Origin: Chloroflexota bacterium
Lineage (GTDB): Bacteria > Chloroflexota > Limnocylindria > QHBO01
Assembly: GCA_013694645.1 (NCBI GenBank)
Contig: JACDBZ010000115.1
Location: 1-17,745 of the forward strand
Reading direction: 5' to 3'
Length of the DNA: 17,745 bases
Shown: positions 1 through 6,683 of the stretch, piece by piece
Layout: every line of letters begins with the position of its first letter
Numbering within the stretch: position 1 is the first letter of the stretch
The notes under the pieces: model-generated
Seen by the model: only the letters and a program-made list of their open reading frames with translations
Told to the model about the DNA's origin: nothing
Database searches by the model: none
Translations under genes and position numbers: made by a program

Positions 1-501
1 CTGGCGGCCGAGACGCTGAAGGTCGCGCCGCAGATCAAGAAGCTCGCACAACGCTATGCGGGCGTGCGCGACTTCATCTTCATCGGCCGTGGCGTGGGCT
101 TCCCGATCGCCATGGAGGGCGCGCTCAAGCTCAAGGAGCTCAGCTACGTCCACGCCGAGGGGTATGCCGCCGGCGAGCTGAAACACGGGCCGATCGCGCT
201 TCTCGACCCCCAGACGCCCCTGGTCGCCATCGCAACCAAGGGAGCGATCTATGACAAGGTGGTCAGCAACGTCGCCGAGGCGCGGGCCCGGTCGGCGCCG
301 GTGATCGCCATTGCCACAGCGGGCGATGACCAGATCGATCGCTATGCGCATGACGTCATCTACGTCCCCGAGACGCCCGAGCCGATCAGCCCCGTCATCG
401 CCGTCCTGCCACTTCAGCTGCTTGCCTACGAGATTGCCGTCGCCCGCGGGACCGACGTCGACCAGCCGCGCAACCTGGCCAAGTCCGTCACCGTCGAATA
501 A
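1..501 (+). CDS. glmS: Glutamine--fructose-6-phosphate aminotransferase, C-terminal part (5' end outside window)
   Basis: This is the last 166 residues of GlmS, which makes glucosamine-6-phosphate from fructose-6-phosphate and glutamine, the first committed step to UDP-GlcNAc. The frame is open from base 1, so the gene begins upstream; the first in-frame GTG (64) lies inside the domain and is not a start. The second SIS (sugar isomerase) domain is clear: GRGVGFPIAMEGALKLKEL, then YVHAEGYAAGELKHGP, which carries the Glu and His used in the isomerase reaction. The extreme C-terminus reads DVDQPRNLAKSVTVE, the family's signature tail with the catalytic Lys of the sugar site. The N-terminal glutaminase domain is not in the window. 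acpS follows after 17 bases. GlmU, which acts later in the same pathway, is encoded at 14150. Confidence 0.97.
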   Translation: MAAETLKVAPQIKKLAQRYAGVRDFIFIGRGVGFPIAMEGALKLKELSYVHAEGYAAGELKHGPIALLDPQTPLVAIATKGAIYDKVVSNVAEARARSAPVIAIATAGDDQIDRYAHDVIYVPETPEPISPVIAVLPLQLLAYEIAVARGTDVDQPRNLAKSVTVE

Positions 502-518
502 CGTCCGGCCGCGCAGTC

Positions 519-896
519 ATGAGCCGTCACGAGATCGGGATCGACCTGATCGAGATCAACCGCATCCACGAGGTGCTGGCGAAATTTCCGGATCGATTCC
601 GGCTGCGTGTGCTCACGGAAAGCGAGCAGCGCTACTGCGAACGCCGGGTCGAACGTATTGCCGGGCGGTGGGCGGCGAAGGAAGCCATCAGCAAGGTGCT
701 CGGCCTCGGCGTTCGGGGGGTGGGCTGGCGAGAGATCGAAATCCTGCCGAACCGAGCGGGAGCTCCCCAGGTTTACCTCCACGCGCGCGCGGCGCGTCGC
801 GCCGAGTCGATGAAGCTCGACGACGTGAGTGTCTCGATCTCGCACGAGCGCCAGATGGCGGTCGCGGTCGCGGTCGCTCATCGGCGGCACGGTTGA
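519..896 (+). CDS. acpS: Holo-[acyl-carrier-protein] synthase
   Basis: AcpS transfers the 4'-phosphopantetheine arm from CoA to a serine of acyl carrier protein, activating it for fatty-acid synthesis; it acts in the cytoplasm. The protein is 125 residues, the usual size. Both family signatures are present: GIDLIEINRI at residues 7-16, with the Mg-binding Asp9, and GRWAAKEAISKVLG at 49-62, with Glu55 and the conserved lysines 54 and 59. The C-terminal VSISHERQMAVAVAVA is the usual closing strand with the conserved SISH. The ATG at 519 puts the first motif at the expected distance from the N-terminus. The stop codon overlaps the proposed TTG start of nnrD, so the two genes are probably translationally coupled. 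Confidence 0.96.
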   Translation: MSRHEIGIDLIEINRIHEVLAKFPDRFRLRVLTESEQRYCERRVERIAGRWAAKEAISKVLGLGVRGVGWREIEILPNRAGAPQVYLHARAARRAESMKLDDVSVSISHERQMAVAVAVAHRRHG

Positions 897-1816
897 CCCG
901 GACCGCCGCCACGACCCGCTCCTCCGCGCGCTCGCTGACCCAGCGATGGGTCGCCGAGCATCTCCCCCCGCGACCCGAGCAATCCCACAAGGGCGACTTC
1001 GGGCGCCTCATAATCGTCGCCGGATCGGTGGAGTATCCCGGCGCTGCGATGCTCACCGCGCTGGGAGCCATGCGTGCCGGCGTCGGCGTGGTGCGGGTCG
1101 CGGTCGCCGAATCGGTGGCGGCGCGCCTGGCAGGCATCGTCCCCGAGCTGACCTGGATGGTGCTGGATGAGGAGGCGCCCGGCCTGATCGCCCCGAGCGG
1201 GTGGCGTCGAGTGACGACCGAGGCCGCCGCCTACGACGCGGTCGTCATCGGGCCAGGCCTCGGTGGGCAACCAGCGACCCTGCGGCGCGCCCGCAACCTG
1301 GTCGCGGCCATTCGCGTCCCGGCCGTGATCGATGCGGATGGGTTGAATGCGCTGGCAGATGGCGGCAGCTGGTGGACGGGCCTTCGCGCCCCGCTCGTCC
1401 TGACTCCGCATCCCGGCGAGTTTGGCCGCCTGGTTCGTGGCGAAGCGCCGCCCGCCGATGACGAGGTCGCACGCTCGCGCGCAGCGCTCGACGCCGCGAT
1501 TCGATGGCGCCAGGTGGTCGTGCTGAAGGGAGCAAATTCGGTCGTGGCCAGCCCTGACGGCGAACTGTTGCACTCCGAGGTCTCGTCGCCGGCATTGGCC
1601 ACCGCGGGAACCGGGGACGTGCTTGCAGGTGTCATCGGCGCCTTCCTGGCCGGTGGGTTGACTCCCTTCGTTGCCGCAGCCTGCGGCGTGGCGGTGCATG
1701 GCGCCGCCGGACTCATCGCGGAGGATCGCATCGGCCGGGCCGGCGTCATGGCACGGGATGTTGCCACCCTTCTGCCGGAGGCGATCGAGCAACTGCGCGG
1801 AGGTCGCGGCCAGTGA
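893..1816 (+). CDS. nnrD: ADP/ATP-dependent NAD(P)H-hydrate dehydratase
   Basis: This enzyme repairs hydrated NADH and NADPH by nucleotide-dependent dehydration of the S-epimer. It has a ribokinase-like fold. From the proposed start it has 307 residues with family motifs in order: GRLIIVAGS with YPGA (38-51), GPGLG (120-124), DADGLN (147-152), TPHPGEFGRL (171-180), LKGANSVVASPDG (211-223) and the nucleotide-binding AGTGDVLAG (238-246). Many bacteria fuse this domain to an N-terminal epimerase (NnrE); none is present here. The reading frame is open far upstream, but the homology begins near residue 16 (LTQRWV). The only nearby plausible start is TTG at 893, which overlaps the acpS stop (TTGA). 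This start is inferred; a CTG at 935 is an alternative. The 3' end overlaps alr by 4 bases (GTGA). Confidence 0.93.
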   Translation: MTRTAATTRSSARSLTQRWVAEHLPPRPEQSHKGDFGRLIIVAGSVEYPGAAMLTALGAMRAGVGVVRVAVAESVAARLAGIVPELTWMVLDEEAPGLIAPSGWRRVTTEAAAYDAVVIGPGLGGQPATLRRARNLVAAIRVPAVIDADGLNALADGGSWWTGLRAPLVLTPHPGEFGRLVRGEAPPADDEVARSRAALDAAIRWRQVVVLKGANSVVASPDGELLHSEVSSPALATAGTGDVLAGVIGAFLAGGLTPFVAAACGVAVHGAAGLIAEDRIGRAGVMARDVATLLPEAIEQLRGGRGQ

Positions 1817-2943
1817 CGGTCGCGGGCAGCCCGCACCGGGCGTGGATCGAGATCGATCACGCTGCCATTCGCTCGAACCTCGGGGTGATCAGGCGCGCGG
1901 CCGGTACCGCCCAGGTGATCGCCGTGGTCAAGGCGAACGCGTATGGCCATGGTGCGGTGGCTGTCTCGCGCACGCTTGTCGCGGCCGGGGTCGAGCGACT
2001 GGCGGTGGCGACGGTGGGGGAGGCGGCCGAGCTTCGGGCGGCAGGGATCGAGGCGGCGATTCTCGTGCTGTGGGGAGTCGGCGTCGACGAAGCGTCGATC
2101 GTGTCCGAGCAGCGACTCGAGCCGATCGTCTACGACGAACGAGCGATCGTCGTGCTCGAGGCGGCCGCCGAACGTGATGGCGTGCGCATCGGTGTCCACC
2201 TCAAGCTTGACTCCGGGCTCGGCCGACAGGGCGCCACTCCCGACGACGCCGCCTCGCTGGCCGCACGCATCGCGCGCAGTCGTCACCTGCACCTGGCGGG
2301 CACCATGAGCCATCTGGCGGTCCCGGGCGAGGACGACGCCTACACCGAGGTCCAGCTGCTCCAACTCGCGCGGTTGCTGGATGCCATGCGGTCGGCCGGC
2401 GTGGACCCGGGGCTGGTGCACGTGAGCGCCAGTGGTGGCCTGCTGGCCGGGACGGTCCCCTTCGCCGATGCGGTTCGGCCGGGCCTCGCGCTCTACGGTC
2501 TGCAGCCGGCCTGGACGGCCGATCGCGACGCCGGCCTGCTGCCTGCCCTGACTCTTCGGGCGCGGGCCCTTCGTCTTTTCGAGCTGCGGGCCGGTGGGGC
2601 GATCGGATACGGCCTGCGCTTTCGCGCAACGCGCGACACCCGAATCGCAACGCTCGGTATCGGCTACGGCGATGGATGGCCGCGCGTGCACGCCGGCAAC
2701 GGCTGGGTGCTCGTCCGGGGCAGGCGCGCGCCGGTCGTCGGAGCGATCAGCATGGACGGGTTGACCGTCGATCTGGACGGGATCGATGGTGTAACCTACG
2801 ACGACGAATTCGTCCTGATCGGAGCGCAGGACGGTGCGTCGATCACCACCGATGCGGTGGCCGCCGAGCGACGAACCATCAACTACGAAGTGACGACCGC
2901 GCTGCGCGACCGTCTTCCCCGGCTCCACCGCGGAGCCGACTGA
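1813..2943 (+). CDS. alr: Alanine racemase
   Basis: Alr interconverts L- and D-alanine using pyridoxal phosphate and supplies D-alanine for peptidoglycan. The protein is 376 residues, typical for the family. The PLP lysine is Lys40 in AVVKANAYGHG (38-47). LKLDSGLGRQG (130-140) carries the conserved Arg138. GGAIGYGLRF (261-270) carries the second catalytic base, Tyr266. GIGYGDGWPR (282-291) and AISMDGLTVDL (311-321) follow, and TINYEVTTALRDRLPR (355-370) is the usual closing motif. One motif differs: the segment usually written (A/S)NSAA reads SASGGLL (205-211). The GTG start at 1813 overlaps the nnrD stop. Placement next to glmS and nnrD groups cell-wall supply with metabolic housekeeping, an arrangement common in bacteria for nnr-alr. 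Confidence 0.97.
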   Translation: MTVAGSPHRAWIEIDHAAIRSNLGVIRRAAGTAQVIAVVKANAYGHGAVAVSRTLVAAGVERLAVATVGEAAELRAAGIEAAILVLWGVGVDEASIVSEQRLEPIVYDERAIVVLEAAAERDGVRIGVHLKLDSGLGRQGATPDDAASLAARIARSRHLHLAGTMSHLAVPGEDDAYTEVQLLQLARLLDAMRSAGVDPGLVHVSASGGLLAGTVPFADAVRPGLALYGLQPAWTADRDAGLLPALTLRARALRLFELRAGGAIGYGLRFRATRDTRIATLGIGYGDGWPRVHAGNGWVLVRGRRAPVVGAISMDGLTVDLDGIDGVTYDDEFVLIGAQDGASITTDAVAAERRTINYEVTTALRDRLPRLHRGAD

Positions 2944-2973
2944 CCGCCGCGCCGACCCGAAACGAAGGGACGC

Positions 2974-3501
2974 ATGGCAGGACCGATCGAGATCGACGTC
3001 TGGCAGGGGGAGATCGCGGAGCTCGAGGTTGACGCGCTGGTGATTTCAGCGAACGAATCGCTCTTCATGACGGCTGGCGCCGCTGCTTCGGTGAAACGCC
3101 ACGGCGGCGCCGAGATCGAGAGCGACGCGATCGATCAGGGTCCGACCGAGTCGGGGACCGCCATCGTCACGCGAGCAGGTTCGCTGGCCGCCACCTACGT
3201 GATCCATGCCGTCGGTGTCGGACACGAGCGGCTCCCGGATCGCGATCGGCTCGCTGCGGCGATCCGCACGGCCGTGGGCTTCTCTGAGCCGCTGCAGCTG
3301 CGTCGCATCGCCTTCTCGCTCATCGGCGTCGAGCACGGGACGTTTTCGGCGACCGAGGCGGCGGTTGTGCTGGTGGACGAGCTGATCGGCGCGACAGCTG
3401 GGCACGAGCTGCCAGAGGCGATCACCATCGCCACCGCGAACGCGGCGGAGACGCGCGCCGTCTCCGGGGCACTGGCGGCTCACCGCGCGCACGTGACGTG
3501 A
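2974..3501 (+). CDS. Macro domain-containing protein
   Basis: A stand-alone macro domain of 175 residues. Macro domains bind or hydrolyse ADP-ribose derivatives such as O-acetyl-ADP-ribose or ADP-ribosyl groups. Visible signatures are VDALVISANESL (19-30), the glycine-rich loop plus helix TAGAAASVKRHGGAEIE (33-49), the stretch QGPTESGTAIVT (55-66), and LAATYVIHAVG (71-81), where the usual macro motif is an IIHAVGP-like strand. It most resembles the bacterial and archaeal subclass whose first loop reads about NDxxWMGxGVAGAIKRxGG. Here the usual GV of that loop is replaced by AA (residues 36-37), so binding or catalysis may differ. The ATG at 2974 is preceded by AAGGGA, a reasonable ribosome binding site. 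The stop overlaps the next gene by 4 bases. The substrate cannot be told from sequence. Confidence 0.88.
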   Translation: MAGPIEIDVWQGEIAELEVDALVISANESLFMTAGAAASVKRHGGAEIESDAIDQGPTESGTAIVTRAGSLAATYVIHAVGVGHERLPDRDRLAAAIRTAVGFSEPLQLRRIAFSLIGVEHGTFSATEAAVVLVDELIGATAGHELPEAITIATANAAETRAVSGALAAHRAHVT

Positions 3502-3758
3502 GTCGAGAGCCGGCGCGAAGGATCGCGAGTCAGCTCGTCCGCCGGGGTCTGGCAGCCCCCGCCCGCCTGCTCCTCGACGCGCATCTCCCGCTCGCTCCGC
3601 TGCTCTCCGACGCGGGCGTTGCCCTGCGCCCACTTCTGAACGTCGTGGGCGGTCAGGCGGCCGGCGAGCTTGGCGCTCTGCTGGAGGACGACCGCGCGAT
3701 GGAGCGCCTCATCGCCGAGCTCGACGACGCCCAGGAGCGTCATGCCGAGCCCGGCTGA
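3498..3758 (+). CDS. Small hypothetical protein, first gene of the MutL-like membrane cluster
   Basis: I do not recognise this 86-residue protein. It starts at a GTG that overlaps the macro-domain stop by 4 bases. It is not strongly hydrophobic enough for a clear membrane span, but residues 22-52 (including LLLDAHLPLAPLL and ALRPLLNVVGG) form a leucine- and proline-rich stretch with regular hydrophobic spacing that could lie on a membrane surface or bind a partner. The ends are charged: REPARR at the N-terminus, and EDDRAMERLIAELDDAQER near the C-terminus, which looks helical. Its reality is supported by overlapping junctions on both sides: the next gene's ribosome binding site and ATG lie inside its last codons. 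A function in the following membrane cluster is inference from position only. Confidence 0.68.
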   Translation: MSREPARRIASQLVRRGLAAPARLLLDAHLPLAPLLSDAGVALRPLLNVVGGQAAGELGALLEDDRAMERLIAELDDAQERHAEPG

Positions 3759-4593
3759 GGTCTTCGGACGCTTCGTGCGGTTTGTCGGTGAGCTGCTGGG
3801 CTCGTCCTCGCTCCGATTCGAGATCGGACCGACGCTCGTCGTGCTCGGCGTCCTTCTCGTCCTGCTCCAGCTGGTGGCGCGGCCCATCAGTCGCTGGGTG
3901 ACCTCCGACACCGCCGGCCTCGCCGGCGTGGCGCGTGCGATGGCGCTCGCCGCGGAGTCGGGAACCGATGCGGTCGTCTCACTGGGCGGCGCCGGCATCA
4001 CGCGCGCCACCGACGCCCTCGGCCGTCTGCAGACGTTGGCCGCCCTGCCGATCCTGGGACACGTCGCCCGCGCCGCGGCGCGCAGTGGTATTCCGCTGCG
4101 GGTGCTGACAAATGACCCGATCGCGGGGGTGATGGCGGCGGCGACCATCGAGGCGGCGCACGCGTCAACGGAGACGCCGGAGCGCCATGGTCGTTCCCGA
4201 ATCGTCATGGTCGGCGAAGGGCGTTCCACCATCGCCGCCCTGGCCATGACCACTCGCGCGCGTCCGGCGGCTGCCTTCGCCGTCGGCAGCTTGCGCGAGG
4301 AGGCGCTGCTGCACCTTGACGGCCTGCGTGGCGGCGCGGGATCGATCGCAACGGCCAGCGCCGAAGCTGCGCAGGCGCCTTCCCTACTGCTCAGTGGCGG
4401 CGCAGCGCTCATCGGACCGGAGCCCTTCCAGGCCATTGCCGACCTGCGCACGGACGTGGAGGAGCGCACGATGGTGATGGCGGCCAACCGGCTCATCGTC
4501 CTGGCGATCGCCCTCATCCTGGTCGGATCGGCCCTTGCCCTCGCCGGGGTAGTCGACCTCGCCGCGTTTCTCGCGGGGACCGGACGCGGGTGA
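3742..4593 (+). CDS. Two-TM membrane protein, possibly DUF6754-like
   Basis: This 283-residue protein has one membrane span near the N-terminus (about 28-49, TLVVLGVLLVLLQLVARPI) and one at the C-terminus (about 250-271, LIVLAIALILVGSALALAGV). Between them is a soluble domain of about 200 residues rich in small residues. That domain contains AMALAAESGTDAVVSLGGAGI (68-87 region), ILGHVARAAARSGIPLRVLTND (105-125 region), IVMVGEGRSTIAALA (154-168) and LLLSGGAALIGPEPFQAI (215-232). I believe this resembles proteins annotated as DUF6754 in Chloroflexota and Firmicutes, but the family name is from memory and unchecked. The ATG at 3742 is chosen because AGGAG at 3733-3737 precedes it; the frame is open to 3670, but that start would lie deep inside the previous gene. 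It overlaps the genes on both sides. Confidence 0.82.
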   Translation: MPSPAEVFGRFVRFVGELLGSSSLRFEIGPTLVVLGVLLVLLQLVARPISRWVTSDTAGLAGVARAMALAAESGTDAVVSLGGAGITRATDALGRLQTLAALPILGHVARAAARSGIPLRVLTNDPIAGVMAAATIEAAHASTETPERHGRSRIVMVGEGRSTIAALAMTTRARPAAAFAVGSLREEALLHLDGLRGGAGSIATASAEAAQAPSLLLSGGAALIGPEPFQAIADLRTDVEERTMVMAANRLIVLAIALILVGSALALAGVVDLAAFLAGTGRG

Positions 4594-5207
4594 GGCGCCC
4601 GACCCTCACGGCACTGGTCGTCATCATCGGCCTGCTCCTGCTGGCGGACACGCTCGTTGTGAACGCGGCACTCAGCCAGCTGGCCGGAGTTGCCGTGGAT
4701 GCAGCGATCCTCGTAGCGGCGGGCGCGGCGTTGGCCGGCGTCGCGGCGCTCGGCGTGCGGCGCGTGCAGGATCTGTGGCGGCAGCGGGGCGACCCGATCG
4801 GAGCGGTCTTCGTCATCGCCGGCATGGCCGCGATGCTGGCTGCCGGCCTCCGCCCCGGCTCAGCGGGCACCACAGATCCGGCCGTGCAGTGGCTCGTCGC
4901 CGCTCTTCTCGTCCCCATCGGGGCCACGCTCTTCGGTCTTCTGTTCGTCACGACCCTGGGCGCCGCCCGACGTGCGCTCGCCACGCGCACCCGTGAAGGC
5001 ATCCTGCTCGTCGCGGGTGCCCTCGTGACCACCGTCCTCCTCCTGCCTCTCTCCGGATCGGCCGGAGCGGGGTTGGCGGATGCGGCAACCTGGTCGCTCG
5101 CCTTTCCGATCGGTGCCGTCTTCCGCGGGCTGCTGATCGGGATCGCCCTGTTGTCGGCCGTGTACGCGGCCCGCGTGCTCCTGGGCATCCGCGCCGCCGA
5201 TGAATGA
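4590..5207 (+). CDS. Polytopic membrane protein of unknown function (about six TM)
   Basis: A 205-residue integral membrane protein I do not recognise. Six hydrophobic segments are visible at about 7-28, 35-55, 69-87, 101-123, 136-155 and 176-198, joined by short loops. The basic residues in the loops around 57-66 (RRVQDLWRQR) and 127-135 (RRALATRTR) probably face the cytoplasm, which places both ends inside. No transporter signature or enzymatic motif is evident. The GTG start overlaps the preceding stop by 4 bases (GTGA). Its own stop overlaps the next start by 8 bases (ATGAATGA), implying coupled translation with the neighbouring membrane proteins. Confidence 0.82.
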   Translation: MRRPTLTALVVIIGLLLLADTLVVNAALSQLAGVAVDAAILVAAGAALAGVAALGVRRVQDLWRQRGDPIGAVFVIAGMAAMLAAGLRPGSAGTTDPAVQWLVAALLVPIGATLFGLLFVTTLGAARRALATRTREGILLVAGALVTTVLLLPLSGSAGAGLADAATWSLAFPIGAVFRGLLIGIALLSAVYAARVLLGIRAADE

Positions 5208-6042
5208 CCATTCGCGTGCCCTGACAAGAGCGGCGCCCATCCTTCTCATCATCGGTTTGGCGATCGCATGGCAGGCGCCCGATGTGGGCTGGCTGCGACT
5301 GTCGGACGCCGAATCGAAACGTGCGGAGCTGATGACGTCCGCGCTGGATGCGCTCCCTGACCAACCGCGCGTGCTGATCGGCTACGATCCCGACCTCGGG
5401 ACCTACGCGGAGATTCGGCAGACGGCTCGTGCGCTTCTCGCCGATCTGCTCGCCCGAGATGGACGCCTGGCATTCGTGAGCCTCACCGCCGAGGGACGTG
5501 CGCTCGCATCCGCGGAACTCGCGCGCCTCGGCCGCGGAGAGGCAAACCCGACTCGCCTGCTCGACGTTGGATTTATCCCCGGTGCCGAGGCCGGGCTGGT
5601 CGGTCTCACCCGCGACATCCGCGCCGGGCAATTGGACGACGGCGCGTTCACGCGCGAGGTGGAACTCGAGGGCATCGGCGCATTCGACGCCATCGTGGTC
5701 ATCGGGGGCAATGACCTTGGGCCGCGCAGCTGGGTGGAGCAGGTCATGCCCCGTATCGGCGACGTGCCCCTGCTGAGCGTCACGCCCATCGTCCTGCTGC
5801 CCGAGGTCGAGCCATATCTCGCGGGTGAACAGCTGGCGGCCGGCCTCACCACGCCGCGGGACGGAGCTGCCTACCGCGAGAGCCTCGAGCTGGGCAACCT
5901 CTCGCGTCTGGTCGAGTCCACGGAGCCGAGGCCACTGCCCCTCCTCCTCGGCATGCTGGTCGCGGTGGCAGTGCTCGGCCAGGCTCTGGGAGCACGCATG
6001 CTCGAGCACCTGCGGTCGGCGGGATCGCGTTCGATCGGATGA
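5200..6042 (+). CDS. Membrane protein with one large soluble domain flanked by TM helices
   Basis: A 280-residue protein with an N-terminal hydrophobic segment (about 9-27, LTRAAPILLIIGLAIAW), a soluble region of roughly 210 residues, and a C-terminal membrane span (about 246-266, LPLLLGMLVAVAVLGQALGA). The soluble part contains RVLIGYDPDLGTYAEIRQTA (57-76) and, later, FDAIVVIGGNDLGPRSWVEQ (162-181), alternating strands and helices that suggest a Rossmann-like or GldG/DUF4350-like fold; this is a structural guess only. By topology the soluble domain is probably outside the membrane. It sits between two polytopic proteins with overlaps on both sides (8 bases before, 4 bases after), so the three likely act together. 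Confidence 0.82.
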   Translation: MNDHSRALTRAAPILLIIGLAIAWQAPDVGWLRLSDAESKRAELMTSALDALPDQPRVLIGYDPDLGTYAEIRQTARALLADLLARDGRLAFVSLTAEGRALASAELARLGRGEANPTRLLDVGFIPGAEAGLVGLTRDIRAGQLDDGAFTREVELEGIGAFDAIVVIGGNDLGPRSWVEQVMPRIGDVPLLSVTPIVLLPEVEPYLAGEQLAAGLTTPRDGAAYRESLELGNLSRLVESTEPRPLPLLLGMLVAVAVLGQALGARMLEHLRSAGSRSIG

Positions 6043-6683
6043 GCGACTTTTTCGGCACCACGACGGCCGACACGATCGCCACCTGGATTGCCGCGATCGT
6101 GACGCTCATCGTGCTCGGCGCGCTGATCGGAGAGCGTCGGGTGTTCGGCTGGTCGCAGCACCTGCTTGCGGGCCTGGCGACGGGATTCCTGGCGCTGATC
6201 GCCCTGACCGAGGTGATCGGACCGCGACTGGTGCAGCCGCTCGCGGCGGATCCCACCGGACGACCTGAGCTATGGGCCGGGGTCGCCCTGGTGGCCACGG
6301 CCGCCGGCGCGCCATGGCTGCCGCGTCAACTGTCGATGATCCCCGCCTCGATCGCCATCGGGGCGTTGGCCGCGTTCGCGCTCGGCGGGGCCGTGATCGG
6401 CACCCTGCTGCCGCAGATCGACGCCTCGATCGTGCGCCAGGGCGGGTCGTTGGGCACGACCGTGGCCGGAGCGTCGGCGGCGGTCGTGACCGCGCTGGTG
6501 CTCATCGGATTCCTGCATGGCCGGCCGCGCGGGCGGCTCGTGACCACGGCCGCGGCAACCGGGCGCTGGCTCCTGATCGGCGGCCTGGGGGGCTGGCTCG
6601 GCTTCCTGATTGTGTCTCGGCTGATCCTGCTCGTCGACCGCATCGCCTTCCTTCTCGGCGACTGGCTCGGGCTGGGCCGATGA
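6039..6683 (+). CDS. Polytopic membrane protein of unknown function
   Basis: A 214-residue integral membrane protein. Hydrophobic segments lie at about 11-30, 40-60, 78-95, 101-122, 140-159 and 176-197, with a last amphipathic piece to the C-terminus (VDRIAFLLGDWLGLGR). A conserved-looking basic loop HGRPRGR (160-166) precedes the last span and is probably cytoplasmic. I do not recognise a family. The ATG at 6039 overlaps the previous stop (ATGA), and its stop overlaps the MutL-like gene start (ATGA at 6680-6683). The tight link to the actin-fold protein downstream suggests that it anchors or partners that protein at the membrane; this is inference from context. Confidence 0.82.
   Translation: MSDFFGTTTADTIATWIAAIVTLIVLGALIGERRVFGWSQHLLAGLATGFLALIALTEVIGPRLVQPLAADPTGRPELWAGVALVATAAGAPWLPRQLSMIPASIAIGALAAFALGGAVIGTLLPQIDASIVRQGGSLGTTVAGASAAVVTALVLIGFLHGRPRGRLVTTAAATGRWLLIGGLGGWLGFLIVSRLILLVDRIAFLLGDWLGLGR

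Noticed and set aside
311..892. Possible long N-terminal extension of nnrD (open frame from 311)
   Set aside because: The extra 194 residues lie across glmS and acpS in another frame, are Arg/Ser/Pro-rich and show no NnrE epimerase motifs, so it is not an epimerase fusion.
1231..2928. 565-residue open frame on the minus strand opposite nnrD and alr
   Set aside because: Shadow of alr and nnrD: low-complexity Arg/Gly/Asp/Pro composition, no domain, and both plus-strand genes have full motif sets.
6272..6679. Possible N-terminal extension of the MutL-like protein
   Set aside because: It overlaps a membrane gene in another frame and is Arg/Gly-rich; the ATG at 6680 sits just before the first actin-fold strand.
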